NCBI RefSeq assembly: GCF_009831575.1
Contig: NZ_WUUT01000003.1
Coordinates: forward strand, 1-64,000
Direction of reading: 5' to 3'
Source of the DNA: Halovenus carboxidivorans
GTDB lineage: Archaea; Halobacteriota; Halobacteria; Halobacteriales; Haloarculaceae
DNA length: 64,000 nucleotides
Part shown: positions 18,561 to 27,414 of the stretch, one piece after another
How the letters are laid out: each line of letters begins with the position of its first letter
Numbering within the stretch: position 1 is the first letter of the stretch
Position numbers and translations under genes: made by a program
The notes under the pieces: model-generated
Seen by the model: only the letters and a program-made list of their open reading frames with translations
The model's database searches: none
What the model was told of the DNA's origin: nothing

Positions 18561-19175
18561 TCACTCGCCAGGAGACCGTCCGACGACGGCGTAAAACGGG
18601 TCGGTCCCCGGCTGATCGACCACCCGAGTCGTCTCCCCGATCCCGCCGGCCGTAACATACCGCTCGACCAGCGCCGCGCGTCCGTCCATCGAACGCTCCC
18701 GCCAGCCCCGAACGGCCTTCGTCGGAAACATCCGGTCGGTGAAGCTCACGACGGCGACCCCGTCGGGAGCGAGCACACGCCCGAACTCCTCGAACACCGG
18801 AGCGGGATACTGGAGATACTGCACGGACAGCGCACAACAGAGCACGTCGAAACCACCCGCGTCGAGCGGGAGCGTCTGCTCTGTGTTGAAATCCTGGAGG
18901 AAGTACTCGTCGAGCCGGTCGTTTTCCGCGAGTTCCGCCTCGTTGAGACCGTGACCGACGACCCGTTCGTAGTCGTACGCCGGCAGGAACGACCGCCAGC
19001 TACTCATCGCGTCGAAGATTCGGTCCCCCGGCGCGGTCAGTTCCGCGTACAGTTCCGTGAGCCTGGACAGAAACGGCTCGTCTGCGTGCGTGACGAACCG
19101 CGGCGACCGATAGAACGCCCCGTCGTCGCCGTCGTCGAGTTTCTGTCGTTCGGCGTCTGAGAGGATTCCCGACAC
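18561..19175 (-). CDS. methyltransferase-like protein (class I, atypical motif I)
   Basis: 204 aa from a GTG at 19175. The region DRIFDAMSSWRSFLPAYDYERVVGHGLNEAELAEN takes the place of the usual glycine-rich SAM motif. FDVLCCALSVQYLQYPAPVFEEFGRVLAPDGVAVVSFTDRMFP is a clear methyltransferase C-terminal half. The Gly-rich loop is replaced by Ser/Trp, which is typical of a subgroup of small methyltransferase-like proteins. Substrate unknown. It precedes the second methyltransferase gene and diverges from endA. Confidence 0.78.
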   Translation of the reverse strand: MSGILSDAERQKLDDGDDGAFYRSPRFVTHADEPFLSRLTELYAELTAPGDRIFDAMSSWRSFLPAYDYERVVGHGLNEAELAENDRLDEYFLQDFNTEQTLPLDAGGFDVLCCALSVQYLQYPAPVFEEFGRVLAPDGVAVVSFTDRMFPTKAVRGWRERSMDGRAALVERYVTAGGIGETTRVVDQPGTDPFYAVVGRSPGE

Positions 19176-19270
19176 AGATTCGCTAGGGCATCCGACACAA
19201 AGAGTCCTGTCGTGAGGCGAGGCGGTGCGGAGATCACAGACGCTTTGTCGTCGGCGCCGAACCGGTAGAT

Positions 19271-20302
19271 ATGGACGTTACGTTCGACGGCGACCGCGCC
19301 CACGGCGGCCGACAGGCCCGCGAGCAGTTCTACGACTCGCGGGGCTACGGCCGGCCGAGCGACGGTGCACTCGAACTCGCCGCGGTGGAAGCCGCACATC
19401 TGCTCTACCGCGGCGATCTCGACGCCGTCCGGGATACCCGAGACGGCGCTCGTCTGGACTTCGAGGCGTTTCTGGCTCTCGATGCCGTCTCCGAGGTCGA
19501 TTTCTTCGTCTACAAGGATCTCCGGGACCGCGGCTTCTACCTCTCGACGCTCACAGACGCCACCGACGGGGCGGATTTCGTCGTCTATCCCCGGGGACAC
19601 GGCCCGTGGGACGACGAGGTGGCGTACCGGGTCCGCACGGTCAGCGAGCGGGCCGACGTGGGCGCGGCCGCCGTGCAGGCGCTGGCGAGACGGCAGGAGA
19701 CCGGCGTCCTCGCCGTCGTCGACGAGGAGAGCGAGGTGAGTTACTTCGAGGTCGCCGAGCCGACTGTCGACGGCTCGACTGACCACGACCTCTCGGAGGT
19801 TTCCGGCGAACTGCTCGCAGACCGCGTTCTCGTCTCCGACCCGCCCGCAACAGTTCACCAGCAGGCCTTCTACGGCCAACCGCTCGACGGCGAGGGCAGT
19901 GCCGTCCAACTCTCGCTGGTCGAGGCCGCATACCTCGCTGGCGAGGGTGCCCTGGCTCTCACGGAGGGTGACCGACAGGCCGTCGTCGACCGCGGCCGGG
20001 CCGTCGAGGGCGAACGGTTCGACCGCCGGCTTCGGGTCTACGAACTGCTGCGGGAGTCGGGTGTCGTCCCGAAGACGGGGTTCAAGTTCGGGGCCGATTT
20101 TCGGACCTACGCGAACGTCGAGTCGGTCGACGACCTCGGCCACTCCGAGTATCTGGTTCGGGTACTTCCGGCCGACCACGACTTCGAACCGCGGGATCTC
20201 GCACTGGACGTGCGACTCGCACACGGGGTCCGCAAGGAGATGCGTTTCGCGCTCGTCGGCGACGACATCGAGTGGCTCGGCCTCACGCGGTTGACTCCCT
20301 GA
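19271..20302 (+). CDS. endA: tRNA-intron endonuclease (splicing endonuclease)
   Basis: Cuts introns out of archaeal pre-tRNAs at bulge-helix-bulge sites. 343 aa is the doubled (alpha2) form: a degenerate N-terminal repeat (~1-165) and the catalytic C-terminal repeat. The catalytic triad is visible as Tyr in FKFGADFRTYAN, His in HSEYLVRVLP and Lys in RLAHGVRKEMRFAL. The ATG at 19271 starts directly at the first domain. In many haloarchaea trpS is next to endA, but here trpS is 14 kb away. Confidence 0.93.
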   Translation: MDVTFDGDRAHGGRQAREQFYDSRGYGRPSDGALELAAVEAAHLLYRGDLDAVRDTRDGARLDFEAFLALDAVSEVDFFVYKDLRDRGFYLSTLTDATDGADFVVYPRGHGPWDDEVAYRVRTVSERADVGAAAVQALARRQETGVLAVVDEESEVSYFEVAEPTVDGSTDHDLSEVSGELLADRVLVSDPPATVHQQAFYGQPLDGEGSAVQLSLVEAAYLAGEGALALTEGDRQAVVDRGRAVEGERFDRRLRVYELLRESGVVPKTGFKFGADFRTYANVESVDDLGHSEYLVRVLPADHDFEPRDLALDVRLAHGVRKEMRFALVGDDIEWLGLTRLTP

Positions 20303-20372
20303 CGGGTACTCCGTTTATTTTCCCCCACAGCAGAAAATATTTACCGCCGTGCTGTTAGTCGAGAAGATACTG

Positions 20373-23300
20373 ATGCCGCCACAGAACCCAGTCCGCCGAC
20401 AGTCGGTCCGGGCCGGACTCGCTGTCGTTGCCCTCGTCTGTGCGGTCGCCCTGGTCGCGTCGGCACCAGCGCTCGCTCAAGAGACCAGTGACGAGTCGGT
20501 AGAGCTAGCCGGGAACGGAACGGCGGAGAGCCCGTACGAAGTCTCGAATCTCTCGGAGCTACGAGCAATCGAGAACGACCTCGGTGCCCACTACGTGTTG
20601 ACAGATGATATCGACGGAGAAGCTACTCGAACGGGGGAACGTGTGTCTCTCGGGAACGCCAGAAGATGGGATAACGGCCGACCGTTTACGGGAGTACTCG
20701 ACGGCCAGGGACACACGATCCGTCACGATGTGGGGCCGTTGTTTCACACGAACGACGGCACCATCAGACAACTCCGCGTCGAACGTGTTGCGATCGTAGG
20801 CGCCTATCGGGAGCGGATGATCCCGGGCAGGCCACAGGGGGTGGTCGCAGCGGCGAATACGGGGAATATCACGAACGTCGTCGTTGCCAATGCAAGCGTA
20901 ACTGAGGGGCGATTCGCCGGTAGCATCGTCGGCGTGAACCGCGGCGGCAGGATCACGGACAGCAGGGTTACGGGAACGACAGTCCAGGGTGGAATCGTCG
21001 GCGGAATCGTCGGCCGAACTGTTGGCGGAACAGTCGAAGCCACCGCAGTCGACGGGGCGGTCAGCGGACGGTCTGCCGGCGGGGTTGCCGGGGAATCGAA
21101 CGAAACGACGATTCGAGAGACGAGATCATCTGCGACGGTCAGCGGCGACGAACGGCTGGGTCGAGCGGGTGGTCTCGTCGGGGATGCGACAGCCACGCGC
21201 ATCGAAGATTCGCTGGTGACTGGTGAGGCTGATGGGTCAGTAGCAGGTGCAATCCTCGGACGCACCGGCAACGAGACGACAGTTGAAGCGACCTACTGGG
21301 CGCAGACAGCAGGTCGACAGGGGGCGGCGAATGGGTCGGTGGCCGCGACAGCGGTGCCGACGGCGCAGTTGACCGGGGCTACGGCCCGACGCACACTCCC
21401 GTTCCGGTTTCCCGAACAGTGGCTCGTCACCGACTCCTACCCCGTTCCGTCGGGCGTGATCGGTAACGGGACGCTCTCGACACTCGGTGGGGAGACCGTC
21501 GTGGGGGCGGGAACCGAGTCGAATCCGTACGTGATCACGACCGTCGAGCAGTTACAGGCGATGAACGCCGATCTCGACGGCCACTACGTACTCGGGAGCG
21601 ATATCGACGCGAGTGCTACCGCGGGCTGGGGCGGTCCCGACGAACGCGGGTGGGTCCCAATCGGAGGTCAAGACCTCGCAGATGTCGGGCGTCTCGCGGA
21701 CTCGGAGGTGTTTACCGGAACGTTCGACGGCCGGAATCACACGATTCGAGGCCTCACTATCGACCGACCGGATCCGGGCTACATGGGTCTGTTCGGGGTG
21801 AACCGCGGCACGATCGAGAACGTCGAACTGCGTCACACAGATATTTCGACCTACTACGGGCGAACTGCGGTATTTGTTATGCCCGGTGGTATCCTCGTCG
21901 GGGCAAACCAGGGGCGGATCTCCGCTGTCACTGTGACCGACGGAGCAATCTCTAACGACGTAGCTACTGGCATCATTGGAAGGCACGACGACGGGGCTGT
22001 CTCCGATATTACCGTGCGGAACGTGACGATCCGGACGAACGCAGCGACTGGTGGTGTCGTCGGAATCCAATCCGGAGGAATCGTCGAACGGGTGAACGTA
22101 ACGGGGCTGACAACGGACCCGTGGTTTGGAACCGTCGGCGGGATTGTCGGTGAGCTAACCAACGGGACCGTTCGAACAGCCGCAGTCTCCGGTACGGTGT
22201 CCGGGGGAACCGTCGGCGGTATCGTCGGTGAGGCAGACAATGGAACCGTCACGCAGGTACGCTCGACCGCTCGCGTCGACGGAGAGGACGCCGCCGGTGG
22301 TCTCGTCGGCAACGCCACCGAAACGACCGTCTCAGAGGGGTACGCCGCTGGTCCAGTCACGCTCCAGACTCCTCCCAGCCGGAGTCCTCCCGACGGGATC
22401 GCTGGGGGGGTCCTCGCCACGGACGACAACAGCACGATCGCTCGGGTCTATTGGGACCGGAAGCGGACAGGCCGAGCGAGCGCAGTGGGACGCGGACCCG
22501 GCACAGCAGTCGCGCTCTCGACGCCCGAGATGCTCGGATACCGAGCGGCAAATTCGATGACTGGCCTCGACTTCCAAGATGTCTGGACAATAACCGATTC
22601 CTACCCGGCAGTCCGGGCGATAGACAACCCGCCCGTCAGAGACGTTCGGGTGCTGAACGTGACGCTCTCGAAGCGGGCGGTGACCCTCGGCGAGGAGATG
22701 GGCGTTCGATTCACCGTCGAGAATCCCGCCGACGAGCCGGTGCTGTACGCCCCTCGTCCTCCCGAACTCGGCGGGATTCCTGCCCCGCCGCACCGGGTCC
22801 TCTCCCCCGGCGAGCAACAGACGGTCCGGACGAACTGGACCACGGCTGCCGTCGGTACTCGGACGGTCACGATTGGCCAGCACCCACCGAAGCGATTCGA
22901 CGTTCTCACGGAGCACAACCCCGTTCTCGTCGATGTCGACACGCCAGCGGCCGTCGTCCGGGGAGAGCGATACAACGTGACGGCGACGCTGAAAAATAAC
23001 GCGTCGGTCGAACTGCACGCGACAGTCGTCCACAGATCGCCGGGCGAGCAGACGAACCGGTCGGTCTCCGTCGACGGGGGCGGCAATCGCACTGTCACCT
23101 TCGAGACTGTCGCCGATACGGCTGGACAGCGAAACCACACCATCACGGTCCACGACAGGACCCGACGCGGGAGTACCGAGATCCGGGCCCCGGAAGCGTT
23201 TCGCGTCGATTCCGTCCAGGTCCCGGGGCAGCCTACCCGAGGTGAGGAGTTCGAGGTTCGGGTCACAGTGAGCAACACCGGTGGACGCGACGGGGCAGTT

Positions 23301-23603
23301 CCGGTCGCCATCAAGGCCGGCGACCGAGTGCTCGTCAACGAGACGGTGACTGTCCCTGCCGGCGAGACGGCGACGGTATCGGCGACGCGGACGGCCAACA
23401 GCACGGGCTCGCTCGAACTGCGGGCCACGACCCCTGACGGGGAGCGCTCGACGACGCTCGTCGTCGGAGAGCAGAGCAGTGCCGCCAACGAATCGAGTAC
23501 CGAGAGCACAGACGGAAGTGGTCCCGGATTCGGGATCGCACCGGGGGTGCTCGCGGTGGTCGCGGCCCTGTTGATCGCTCGATCCGCGGCGAAGGCTCGC
23601 TGA
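20373..23603 (+). CDS. large secreted surface protein with GLUG-like repeats and PGF-CTERM anchor
   Basis: 1076 aa. A Sec signal (SVRAGLAVVALVCAVALVASAPALA) precedes the mature protein. Two homologous units each begin with an N-terminal block (AESPYEVSNLSELRAIENDL and ESNPYVITTVEQLQAMNADL) followed by many GLUG-like beta repeats (GGIVGRTVGG, GGIVGELTNG, GGIVGEADNG). The C-terminal third has two CARDB/Ig-like domains. The end, GPGFGIAPGVLAVVAALLIA plus basic residues, is a PGF-CTERM signal for archaeosortase A and lipid anchoring. The ATG at 20373 follows an AATATTTAC element ~30 bases upstream. Probable adhesion or surface role; the ligand is unknown. Confidence 0.85.
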   Translation: MPPQNPVRRQSVRAGLAVVALVCAVALVASAPALAQETSDESVELAGNGTAESPYEVSNLSELRAIENDLGAHYVLTDDIDGEATRTGERVSLGNARRWDNGRPFTGVLDGQGHTIRHDVGPLFHTNDGTIRQLRVERVAIVGAYRERMIPGRPQGVVAAANTGNITNVVVANASVTEGRFAGSIVGVNRGGRITDSRVTGTTVQGGIVGGIVGRTVGGTVEATAVDGAVSGRSAGGVAGESNETTIRETRSSATVSGDERLGRAGGLVGDATATRIEDSLVTGEADGSVAGAILGRTGNETTVEATYWAQTAGRQGAANGSVAATAVPTAQLTGATARRTLPFRFPEQWLVTDSYPVPSGVIGNGTLSTLGGETVVGAGTESNPYVITTVEQLQAMNADLDGHYVLGSDIDASATAGWGGPDERGWVPIGGQDLADVGRLADSEVFTGTFDGRNHTIRGLTIDRPDPGYMGLFGVNRGTIENVELRHTDISTYYGRTAVFVMPGGILVGANQGRISAVTVTDGAISNDVATGIIGRHDDGAVSDITVRNVTIRTNAATGGVVGIQSGGIVERVNVTGLTTDPWFGTVGGIVGELTNGTVRTAAVSGTVSGGTVGGIVGEADNGTVTQVRSTARVDGEDAAGGLVGNATETTVSEGYAAGPVTLQTPPSRSPPDGIAGGVLATDDNSTIARVYWDRKRTGRASAVGRGPGTAVALSTPEMLGYRAANSMTGLDFQDVWTITDSYPAVRAIDNPPVRDVRVLNVTLSKRAVTLGEEMGVRFTVENPADEPVLYAPRPPELGGIPAPPHRVLSPGEQQTVRTNWTTAAVGTRTVTIGQHPPKRFDVLTEHNPVLVDVDTPAAVVRGERYNVTATLKNNASVELHATVVHRSPGEQTNRSVSVDGGGNRTVTFETVADTAGQRNHTITVHDRTRRGSTEIRAPEAFRVDSVQVPGQPTRGEEFEVRVTVSNTGGRDGAVPVAIKAGDRVLVNETVTVPAGETATVSATRTANSTGSLELRATTPDGERSTTLVVGEQSSAANESSTESTDGSGPGFGIAPGVLAVVAALLIARSAAKAR

Positions 23604-23636
23604 CTAGCGGCAACGAACAGAACTATGCTTGTGCTC

Positions 23637-24467
23637 TCAGTCGCCCTCGATCTGGGAGTACTGGCCGGTCGTGACCAACTGCCGCCCGAGCGACTGCACG
23701 CAGGCGTCGATAGCCTCCCGGACCTCGACGACATCGCCCACGAGCGTCACCGCCGGCGGGGAGATGTCCGCCCGCTCGGCCCGGTCGACGATCGTTCCGA
23801 CCGTTCCGGTGACGACGGTCTCGTCCTCGTAGGTGGCGCGTTCGATCATCGCGACCGGCGTCTCGGGATCGAGTCCGGCGGCCCGGAGCGCGGCCATGTT
23901 CTCCGGGAGTTTCCCGACGCCCATCAGAATCGAGAGCGTCCCGCCGGCCGCGACCGTCTCCGCGAGTGCCTCCCAGTCCAGCGCGCTCTCCGGCTTCGTC
24001 GGGTCCTCGTGGCCGGTGACGACCGTCAGCGCGGAGGCGTGTTCGCGGTGGGTCACCGGGATCCCCGCGACGCCCGGCGCGGCGATGGCGCTGGTCACGC
24101 CCGGGACGATCTCGCAGTCGACGCCGGCCTCCGCCAGCGCCTCGGCCTCCTCGCCGCCGCGGGCGAACACCGTCGGATCGCCGCATTTCAACCGCACCAC
24201 ACTCGCCGGTTCGTTGGCGGCCTCGACCAGCAGGTCGTGGATCTCCTCCTGTGTCGTTCGCTCGCCGTTCTCGGGTCGCTTGCCCACGTCGACCAGCCGC
24301 GTCGACTCCGGGACCGACCCGAGCAGGTCGTCGTGGACGAGCGAATCGTGCATCACGACGTCGGCGCTGTCGAGCAGCCGTCGGGCCCGGACAGTCAGCA
24401 GTTCGGGGTTACCCGGCCCGGCGCCGACCAGGTAGACCGTCCCGGGAGCCGCTTGCGTCTCACTCAT
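23637..24467 (-). CDS. cobA: uroporphyrinogen-III C-methyltransferase
   Basis: SUMT, which methylates uroporphyrinogen III twice to precorrin-2, the first committed step to siroheme and B12. Motifs: VYLVGAGPGNPELLTVRARRLL, ADVVMHDSLVHDDLL, VVRLKCGDPTVFARGGEEAEAL and the SAM loop GGTLSILMGVGKLPENMAAL. 276 aa is normal for the single-domain enzyme. It is last in the nitrate-assimilation cluster, which suits siroheme supply for NirA. Its start overlaps the preceding small gene by 8 bases. Confidence 0.94.
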   Translation of the reverse strand: MSETQAAPGTVYLVGAGPGNPELLTVRARRLLDSADVVMHDSLVHDDLLGSVPESTRLVDVGKRPENGERTTQEEIHDLLVEAANEPASVVRLKCGDPTVFARGGEEAEALAEAGVDCEIVPGVTSAIAAPGVAGIPVTHREHASALTVVTGHEDPTKPESALDWEALAETVAAGGTLSILMGVGKLPENMAALRAAGLDPETPVAMIERATYEDETVVTGTVGTIVDRAERADISPPAVTLVGDVVEVREAIDACVQSLGRQLVTTGQYSQIEGD

Positions 24468-24744
24468 CGTCGACCTCCTCCTCGACGCGGTCGGCGGCCT
24501 CCCGGAGCGTCGAGGCGAGCGTCCGCGCCTGATCGGGGAACAGTTCGACGTGATCGGCGTGCTGGTCCAGCCGCTGTACGTCGGTCGGGTCGAGTTCGGT
24601 CGAGAGCCGGACGACTCCCTCCTCCTCGTCGCTTTCGACGTTGAGGACGACGATCCCGTCTTCGTCCCAGTCGAGCCCCGAGGCTCCGCCCTGCAGGTAG
24701 TCGAAGGTCGTGTACGCCGTCACGTCCAGCACTCGGTGGCTCAT
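24460..24744 (-). CDS. small conserved protein (DUF6360-like) of the nitrite-reductase cluster
   Basis: 94 aa, very acidic. Starts MSHRVLDVTAYTTFDYLQGGASGLDWDEDGIVVLNVES, a beta-rich segment, then helices TDVQRLDQHADHVELFPDQARTLASTLREAADRV. The gene begins two bases after the nirA stop and overlaps cobA by 8 bases, so it is surely co-transcribed with both. Its position between nirA and cobA hints at a role in nitrite reduction or siroheme handling, but the sequence itself shows no catalytic motif. Confidence 0.78.
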   Translation of the reverse strand: MSHRVLDVTAYTTFDYLQGGASGLDWDEDGIVVLNVESDEEEGVVRLSTELDPTDVQRLDQHADHVELFPDQARTLASTLREAADRVEEEVDDE

Positions 24745-24746
24745 GG

Positions 24747-26510
24747 TCAGTCATCCGCCGAGATCGGCGTCCCGTCCGGATCGGTCGGTGCGGGGCTGTC
24801 TCCTTCGGCGAAGGGATACCACGCCTGCTTCGCATCGGTGAGAGTGGCATCCTCGTAGTCGCTCTCGGCCGGGTCCGTCATGTCGGTCAGCGGCTCGACG
24901 CCGAACTCCTCGACCCACTCCCGGAACGTCTGACCCTCCTCGCGGTGTGCCGCGAAGGCCTCGACGATCTCTTTGATCAGCACCGGCACCTCGTCGGCCG
25001 GGACGCGCTGGTGGACCCACTCGATAAAGCTCGGATCGGCGCCGATTCCGCCGCCGACGCCCACATCGAGGGCTTCGACCATCTCGCCGTCCTTCCGGGC
25101 GCGCATCCCCTGCAGTCCGATGTCGGCAGTCATCGCCTGCCCGCAGTCGGCCGTACAGCCCGAGTAGTGGATCTTGATGCGGTTGACGTCGTCGGGGAGG
25201 TCCGTGTTGTTGCGCAGCCAGCGCAGCATCCGTGCCATCCGGACCTTGGTCTCGGTCAGCGCGATCGAGCAGAACTCCGTCCCGGTACAGGCCTGTGCGC
25301 CCCGGACGAACGGGCTCGGCTCCGGCGTGTGCTCCTCCAGCAGCGGCTCCGAGAGCAGCGGCGCGACGTTGTCGTCGGGCACGTCCATGATGATCGGGTT
25401 CTGGCGGCGAGTCAGTCGGACCTCGCCGGAGCCGTACTCGCCGGCGAGATTCGCCAGCGCGATGGTCTCCTTGGCGGTGAGTCGGCCGACCGGCACGCTC
25501 AGTCCGACGTAGTTCAGCCCGTCTCGCTGTTCGTAGACGCCGACGTGGTCGTGCGGCCCCTCCTCCGGCGGCTTTCCGGCGTTGTATGTGTACTCCTCGC
25601 GGAAGTGCGTGCCGGCGGGCTCGAACTCGAACTCCAGGCGGTCGTTCAGGTCCTCGCGGATCGTCTCGGTGCCGTGTTCGTCGACGAAAAACCGCGCGCG
25701 GTTCTTCGAGCGGTTCTGTCGGTTACCGTGCTCGTGGTAGTACTCGACGAACTCACGGACCGTCTCGACGGCCTTCTCCGGCGGGATGAACAGATCGAGC
25801 GGCCGAGCGCGCCGCGGTTCGCGCCCGCCGAGACCGCCGCCGACCCGGACGTTGAATCCCTTGCGCATCTCCCCGTCTTCTCTCTTGTACGCCGGCTCCA
25901 GCCCGATATCGTTGATCGAGTCCTGGGCACAGCCCTGCTTGCAGCCCGACACCGAGATGTTGAACTTCCGGGGCATGTTCGATAGCTCGTCGTCGTCCCG
26001 AATCGTCTCCTGGATCTCGTCGAGGATCGGTCGGGACTCGATGAACTCCTCGGCCTTGCCTGCGACCGGACAGCCCGAAATGTTCCGCATCGTATCGCCG
26101 CCGGCAGAGCGGGAACTCACGCCGACGGACTCGAGTTTCTCCCAGATCTCCGGGATATCTTCGAGGTTCAGCCAGTGCAGTTGGATCGACTGCCGCGTGG
26201 TCAGATCGATCCAGCCGTTGCCCCACTCCGGGTTCTCGGCGGGCCCAGTCGCGTACTCCCGGGCGACCTCCCCGATTGCGCGGAGCTGATCGGGCTTCAA
26301 CACACCACCGCAGTTCGTCAGCCGCATCATGAAATACGACTCCTGACCCGAGCGCTGGTGGAACACGCCCCAGAACTTGAACCGGGTAAACCACTCCTCG
26401 CGTTCCTCCTCGGGGATCGAATCCCAGCCGCGCTCCGCGAACTCCTCGATTTTCTCTCTGACTGCGTCACCGTACAGCTCGTCTTTGATCTCCTCTTTCT
26501 TGTGTGGCAT
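24747..26510 (-). CDS. nirA: assimilatory ferredoxin-nitrite reductase
   Basis: Reduces nitrite to ammonia with six electrons from ferredoxin; cytoplasmic, with siroheme and a [4Fe-4S] cluster. 587 aa with two ferrodoxin-like/siroheme repeats: the first contains WIDLTTRQSIQLHWLNLEDIP and SGCKQGCAQDSINDIG, the second VRLTRRQNPIIMDVP. The cluster/siroheme cysteines are ACTGTEFC (Cx5C) and SGCTADCGQ (Cx3C). The ATG at 26510 lies ~26 bases from a TAAAATTGG element. Followed tightly by a small gene and cobA. Confidence 0.94.
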   Translation of the reverse strand: MPHKKEEIKDELYGDAVREKIEEFAERGWDSIPEEEREEWFTRFKFWGVFHQRSGQESYFMMRLTNCGGVLKPDQLRAIGEVAREYATGPAENPEWGNGWIDLTTRQSIQLHWLNLEDIPEIWEKLESVGVSSRSAGGDTMRNISGCPVAGKAEEFIESRPILDEIQETIRDDDELSNMPRKFNISVSGCKQGCAQDSINDIGLEPAYKREDGEMRKGFNVRVGGGLGGREPRRARPLDLFIPPEKAVETVREFVEYYHEHGNRQNRSKNRARFFVDEHGTETIREDLNDRLEFEFEPAGTHFREEYTYNAGKPPEEGPHDHVGVYEQRDGLNYVGLSVPVGRLTAKETIALANLAGEYGSGEVRLTRRQNPIIMDVPDDNVAPLLSEPLLEEHTPEPSPFVRGAQACTGTEFCSIALTETKVRMARMLRWLRNNTDLPDDVNRIKIHYSGCTADCGQAMTADIGLQGMRARKDGEMVEALDVGVGGGIGADPSFIEWVHQRVPADEVPVLIKEIVEAFAAHREEGQTFREWVEEFGVEPLTDMTDPAESDYEDATLTDAKQAWYPFAEGDSPAPTDPDGTPISADD

Positions 26511-26831
26511 AAATACTCACCTGCGTACTAAGTGTCCAATTTTACTGCAATCCGCTTGGGCTTCGGACTGTAATTCACGTCTAAGTATCGGGTATTGAAA
26601 GTATAAAACACTAACCGTTGAAACCTTCAAAAATGAAGGCAACTCGATGCACGACTGTCCGATATAAGGACGTGTCCAATGAATATTAGGGGATTCCATC
26701 TCGAATTTTCCGCCCGAGAATTCCGAATCTGTCCAATTTTCTCTCTAGCAGTTGAAACTACGGCCGACCGACGGTCGGGGGCTCCCGAGAGTCGGGCGCG
26801 CGCGAACCGGCGGCGAGCACCGACGTGGTGG
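26511..26831 (-). promoter_or_regulatory. nirA upstream region with TGTCC(A/G)AT repeats and a stem-loop
   Basis: This 321-bp gap is AT-rich compared with its surroundings. TGTCCAAT occurs at 26533-26540, 26673-26680 and 26730-26737, and TGTCCGAT at about 26656-26663. The first and third are each followed by TTTT. Read on the minus strand these are ATTGGACA boxes, the nearest overlapping the likely TATA of nirA. A stem-loop CCTTC-N6-GAAGG lies near 26623-26638 and may stop transcripts from the HPP gene. A regulator-binding role for the repeats is inferred. Confidence 0.5.
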
Positions 26832-27362
26832 TCACTCGGTGGCCGTCCGGATCGAGGGGTGTGACTCCCCGACGATCCGCTCGAAGACGTAGAGCACACC
26901 GGCGTGAAACTCGACGAGAATCGTCACGCTGAGGACGATGATGGCGACCTGTCGTGGCGTCGAGAGCAGACCGAGCGAGACGATCAGCGTCGTCGCACAG
27001 GCCGGGGCGTGGATCGTATCCGTCGCGATCATCGCCCAACTGGTCGCCATGATCGAGACCGTCGCGCTCGTCGCGAGACGTAACCCCGCGAGGGAGAGCG
27101 ACGGCGGCGTCGCGGTGATCGACACGCCGCCGGCCACCAGCGTCCACGCCAGAAATCCCGCGACCCCACCGATGAGGTGGCTGCCGACGACCCGGTAGGT
27201 CTGTGTTCGCTCGCTTCGGCGGTCGAAGGAGAGAATAAACGCAGACGGGCCGAGACTCGGGAAGATGAACGGCTGTCCGCTGAGCCAGGCAATCGCTCCG
27301 AGCACCGTGAAGAGAACGCCAGCGTACAGGCTGGTCCCGAGTTCCCGTCGCACGGCGGGCAC
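26832..27362 (-). CDS. HPP family membrane protein, probable nitrite permease
   Basis: 176 aa, about five transmembrane helices. HPP-family landmarks are SGQPFIFPSLGPSAFILSF near residue 30 and SWAMIATDTIHAPACATTLIVSLGLL, i.e. the family's conserved 'HPP'-type region appears as HAPA here. HPP proteins of cyanobacteria and plant chloroplasts have been shown to take up nitrite. The gene lies between narK and nirA in a nitrate-assimilation cluster, which strongly fits nitrite transport. The transport role is inferred from family and context. Confidence 0.82.
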   Translation of the reverse strand: MPAVRRELGTSLYAGVLFTVLGAIAWLSGQPFIFPSLGPSAFILSFDRRSERTQTYRVVGSHLIGGVAGFLAWTLVAGGVSITATPPSLSLAGLRLATSATVSIMATSWAMIATDTIHAPACATTLIVSLGLLSTPRQVAIIVLSVTILVEFHAGVLYVFERIVGESHPSIRTATE

Positions 27363-27414
27363 TCATCGCTCCGGCCTAAAATGGGTCTCGGTCGCGCTGA
27401 CCGCTCGCCCTCGC

